Assembly: GCA_035610365.1 (NCBI GenBank)
Contig: CM069436.1
Coordinates: forward strand, 36,215,117 to 36,279,116
DNA: 64,000 bases
DNA from: Aquatica leii
Taxonomy: Eukaryota; Arthropoda; Insecta; Coleoptera; Lampyridae
Reading direction: 5' to 3'
A program made the translations under genes and the position numbers. The notes beneath the pieces were generated by a model. The model was not told the origin of the DNA. It saw only the letters and a program-made list of their open reading frames with translations, and made no database searches. How positions within the stretch are numbered: position 1 is the stretch's first letter; the number at the start of each line of letters is the position of its first letter. Below are positions 61,290 through 64,000 of this stretch, one piece after another.

Positions 61290-62760
61290 CAACAAAATAC
61301 TACCGAAAACCAAAGAAACTCAAACCAACAGAAAAGGACAAAATATACCCTCGTTGTAAAGTCGACAGTAGTGAAAACACTAGCAAAGCAAGAAAACCAA
61401 CGCATTCCCACAGAATTTACGTAATGACAATCTAAAACAAGTCAAAACGAAAAAAAATATAGAAAAAAGAGAAGTTTAGACTACGGTCAAAGACAACGTT
61501 TTAAAATTCCGTTAGACCCCAGCCCTAACTAAAATATCTTAGAACAAAAGGTATAAATATCTAGCAAATTTTCTATAGTGATATGGGAACTTAGAAAATA
61601 AAAAGTTAAATAAAAATTAAGACAATTGTACTAAAATTGTTCAACGGTGTCGGACATTAAAAATGCAAATTAAGCGAAACAATGTTGCAGTCTATTCTAA
61701 ATCTAATTTAAATCAAACACAACAAAACAAAAACCTACCAAACTCGATAAAACAAAAGATGTAACAGAAGGAAAAGAAACAGTTGCAGTAAACACTAAAG
61801 AAAAATAGTTATTAAAAAGAAAAGAAATTCAAACAATTAAGACTTAAAAAAAGCAAATCAGATAATTGCCCCAAAGGAAAACTTTAAGAAGCAGAAAAAA
61901 TAATGAGAAAAGAGTGTAAAAAACAAGATTGAAAGAAAAAAGTCAAACTAAAAAAAATAAAACAAGATGTTTCTATGTCCCACTAACTACCCAATAGACA
62001 AACTTTAAATAGAATAAAACAAAAAAGAACGTTAGCACAGAAAATCGCAAGTCAAAAGAAAAAGGATAAAGTAAGAAAGGTAGATATAGGAAAAGACGTA
62101 GAAAAATAAAGGTTTTGTGTTAATACTTAATTTGTTCTTCTCTCCGTAAAAGAAACAAAAAGAAAAACCACCTTACAGTGCCCATTTAACCGTCGAAAAA
62201 GCAATTCCTCACAAAGAACAAAAAAAAAGAAATGTGGCATGCAAGTGATCAACCAATCAAGAAGCAGAGAAAGAAAAAAAACTAAAGGAGACAAAAAAGA
62301 CGGAAAAAAATAAAACTAGATACGTGTGTTTTGTTTTTCTTTCCGTAGAAGAATCGAAAAGAGTGACTAATCTTTTAATGTGAAGGAGAAAAGATATCAC
62401 AGGTAACCATAAAACAAATGCGTACATATTGCTGTTCCAAATTAAATAGTTTACTGCAAGACCTTAAAGCTGACAAGCGAAATAGAAAACCTAAGAAAAG
62501 AAAACCTAAATCTAACAGAAAAAGAGAGAATATTATATATGACGTACTAATCGAAAAAACTGACTAAGTGGATATTACTATATACAGAAAAAAATTTATT
62601 TTGTCTTAAAGTAAGATGGAGAAGAAAATAAAATTTAGCAAGAAACTTAACCGAAGAAAATAATATTGGTGACGGCAACATGGGAGAAAACAAATAGACA
62701 TCATCCGAACTGCAATCAGCAAAATACCGACGACTTAGTCAAAAACCAAAACAAGAGATA
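61290..62760 (-). mobile_element. Old relative of the purine-rich internal region of the 22.9-30.2 kb Gypsy element
   Basis: The purine-rich plus strand matches 24690-26600 in order. Examples are gttcttctctccgtaaaaga (about 62130) against the repeat units at 25905 and 26118; cttacagtgccca (about 62172) against ctacggtgccca (26158); and a long alignable stretch from about 62440 to 62720 (agctgacaagcgaaatag, tctaacag, gaccgtactaatc-like, taagatgg) against 26280-26560. Divergence is high, so this is an ancient copy. No LTR was recognised around it. Confidence 0.7.
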
Positions 62761-64000
62761 GAACCTAGAAGGATAACAGAAGTCACAATGCTTCATCGTG
62801 GTTGGCAATGCGTGACGTGACCTAATAAGTGAGTGGTTCTTTGTCTGAAGGTCTACATATCAAACCAAAGCAGAAATCGGATAAAACGTGTATGACTAAA
62901 AATAAGTCAATAACTAAAGAAAGTATACAAAATAGCAATAGATAATTAAAGCCTAGGTACAACAAAAAGGCATCAAAAGATAATCAACTGAAGCACGGGA
63001 CAAAAAAAAGAAGTAAAACTTGAGACAATCAATAAGTAAAAGAATCAATAAAATCATAAAGATTACAATCACACACAGAAAGATCAAGCCATGACAGTTG
63101 AGCGTCAATATTTGTTAAGTAAATTTAACCGTAACTTGCATGCGGCAGTTCAAAACTCTTTGAAAAGAGGGCAGATTGTCTAGAAATGCTATTTGTTAAT
63201 GTCATACTCAAATTGTCACCTAAAATTGCTAAAAGTGTAAAGAGAAAAAGACATATGACATCACAAGTCTCGTTTGTAAATTTGTCAGTGACAGTAAACT
63301 AAAAGCGTCAAGCCTACTATTAACTTTTACTATTGATATTGCAGGTGTGTCATAAAATTTATTAGTCCATCTCACAAATACTTTATTGACTTGATCCCAA
63401 ATTAAATCTAGAAATTTGTGTTAGCAACCAAAGTTCACATTTGTACGTGCTCTAAGTTATCTAAAAAAAATATATTTAATAGACATTTCTCCTTTATCTA
63501 AAGGTAATCATAGATGTCAATTACAGTCATGCTTATTATAAAAATACATTTTCATAAGAACTAAACCTACATGTTCAACTTTGTAGAGTAAAAGCTAATA
63601 GCTCTTTCTTTATCTGAAGTTAATCGTGAATGTCGATTAAAGTCATAATTATCATCAAAATGGATTGTATCGGAGTTGAACTAACAAGCAAAAAAAAGCT
63701 ACGTAGGATAAGAGGAAGTGGTTCTAAATCAACTTGCAAGAATTGACCTAAACAAACAAACATACATTACAAGTTAAATAAATACTTTTAAAAATAAAGT
63801 TAATGAGACTAAAAAAATACATAAATTTATGCTTTAGTTTTTAAAGAACTATAAATGTAAAACTAAATTAAATTTTTTTTTAGAAAATAATTTTTATATC
63901 TACTTTAAATAGCTGTAATGATTGGCAACTGCAGCCTCTTTGCAAATCGTTTCACCTATTCTAGGAGAGTAAGATAAATTCTTGTTTTCGAGCTAAAGTT
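62761..64000. other. No recognisable gene; one local duplication
   Basis: Within this stretch, 63495-63560 and 63608-63670 are diverged copies of a unit about 112 bp apart, with the shared pattern ttatctraagktaatcrt, then atgtcratta, then agtcat. I see no coding sequence. Confidence 0.45.

Noticed and set aside
1..64000. CRISPR arrays, rRNA and tRNA genes
   Set aside because: No regularly spaced direct repeats and no convincing cloverleaf or rRNA core sequence were seen by eye. The tRNA-like string at 28402-28419 is a primer binding site. A tRNA scan would be needed to exclude degenerate tRNAs.

Overview
This window is intergenic or heterochromatin-like DNA from an arthropod, most likely an insect. 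It is about three quarters A+T by eye. I find no convincing host gene, tRNA, rRNA or CRISPR array. What can be recognised is transposable elements in every stage of decay, of families typical of insect genomes: BEL/Pao, Ty1/Copia, two Ty3/Gypsy lineages, Helitron, piggyBac, Tc1/mariner-like, pogo-like, an RTE-type LINE tail and several MITEs. The species cannot be named from this.

Layout. 1-6.8 kb: AT-rich filler with a decayed mariner-like transposase (minus strand, 3.7-4.3 kb). 6.8-8.0 kb: a piggyBac remnant with its 5' terminus and TTAA. 8.4-19.0 kb: a four-layer nest. An old Copia element was hit by a 700-bp TA-flanked inverted-repeat element, then by a Helitron, then by a young BEL/Pao element (12040-18218, 5-bp target duplication AAGCT). 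Removing the TA element and the BEL element restores the Copia frame at each site. 20.5-20.9 kb: LINE tail. 22.46-22.83 kb: piggyBac-type MITE. 22911-30242: a young Gypsy element on the minus strand with 1.75-1.8 kb LTRs and a tRNA-Lys-type primer site, reduced to gag plus the integrase zinc finger. A much older relative of its purine-rich internal region lies at 61.3-62.8 kb.

The most interesting locus is the plus-strand Gypsy element at 39317-45994 (460-bp LTRs, 4-bp target duplication GTAT). Its pol frame does not end at integrase. It continues into a TARG1/OARD1-like macro domain (an ADP-ribose glycohydrolase fold) with the equivalents of both known catalytic residues (Lys and Asp), followed by a CCCH zinc finger. 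Its LTR carries a correctly phased three-unit heat-shock element about 26 bp upstream of a TATA box. A heat-responsive retroelement carrying an ADP-ribose-handling domain would be a new type of element as far as I know. This copy is broken by five in-frame stops, but the macro/CCCH part is open.

46-64 kb: a MITE with perfect 8-bp target duplications, a pogo-like remnant, a foldback element, a second Helitron remnant and long AT-rich stretches with nothing recognisable.
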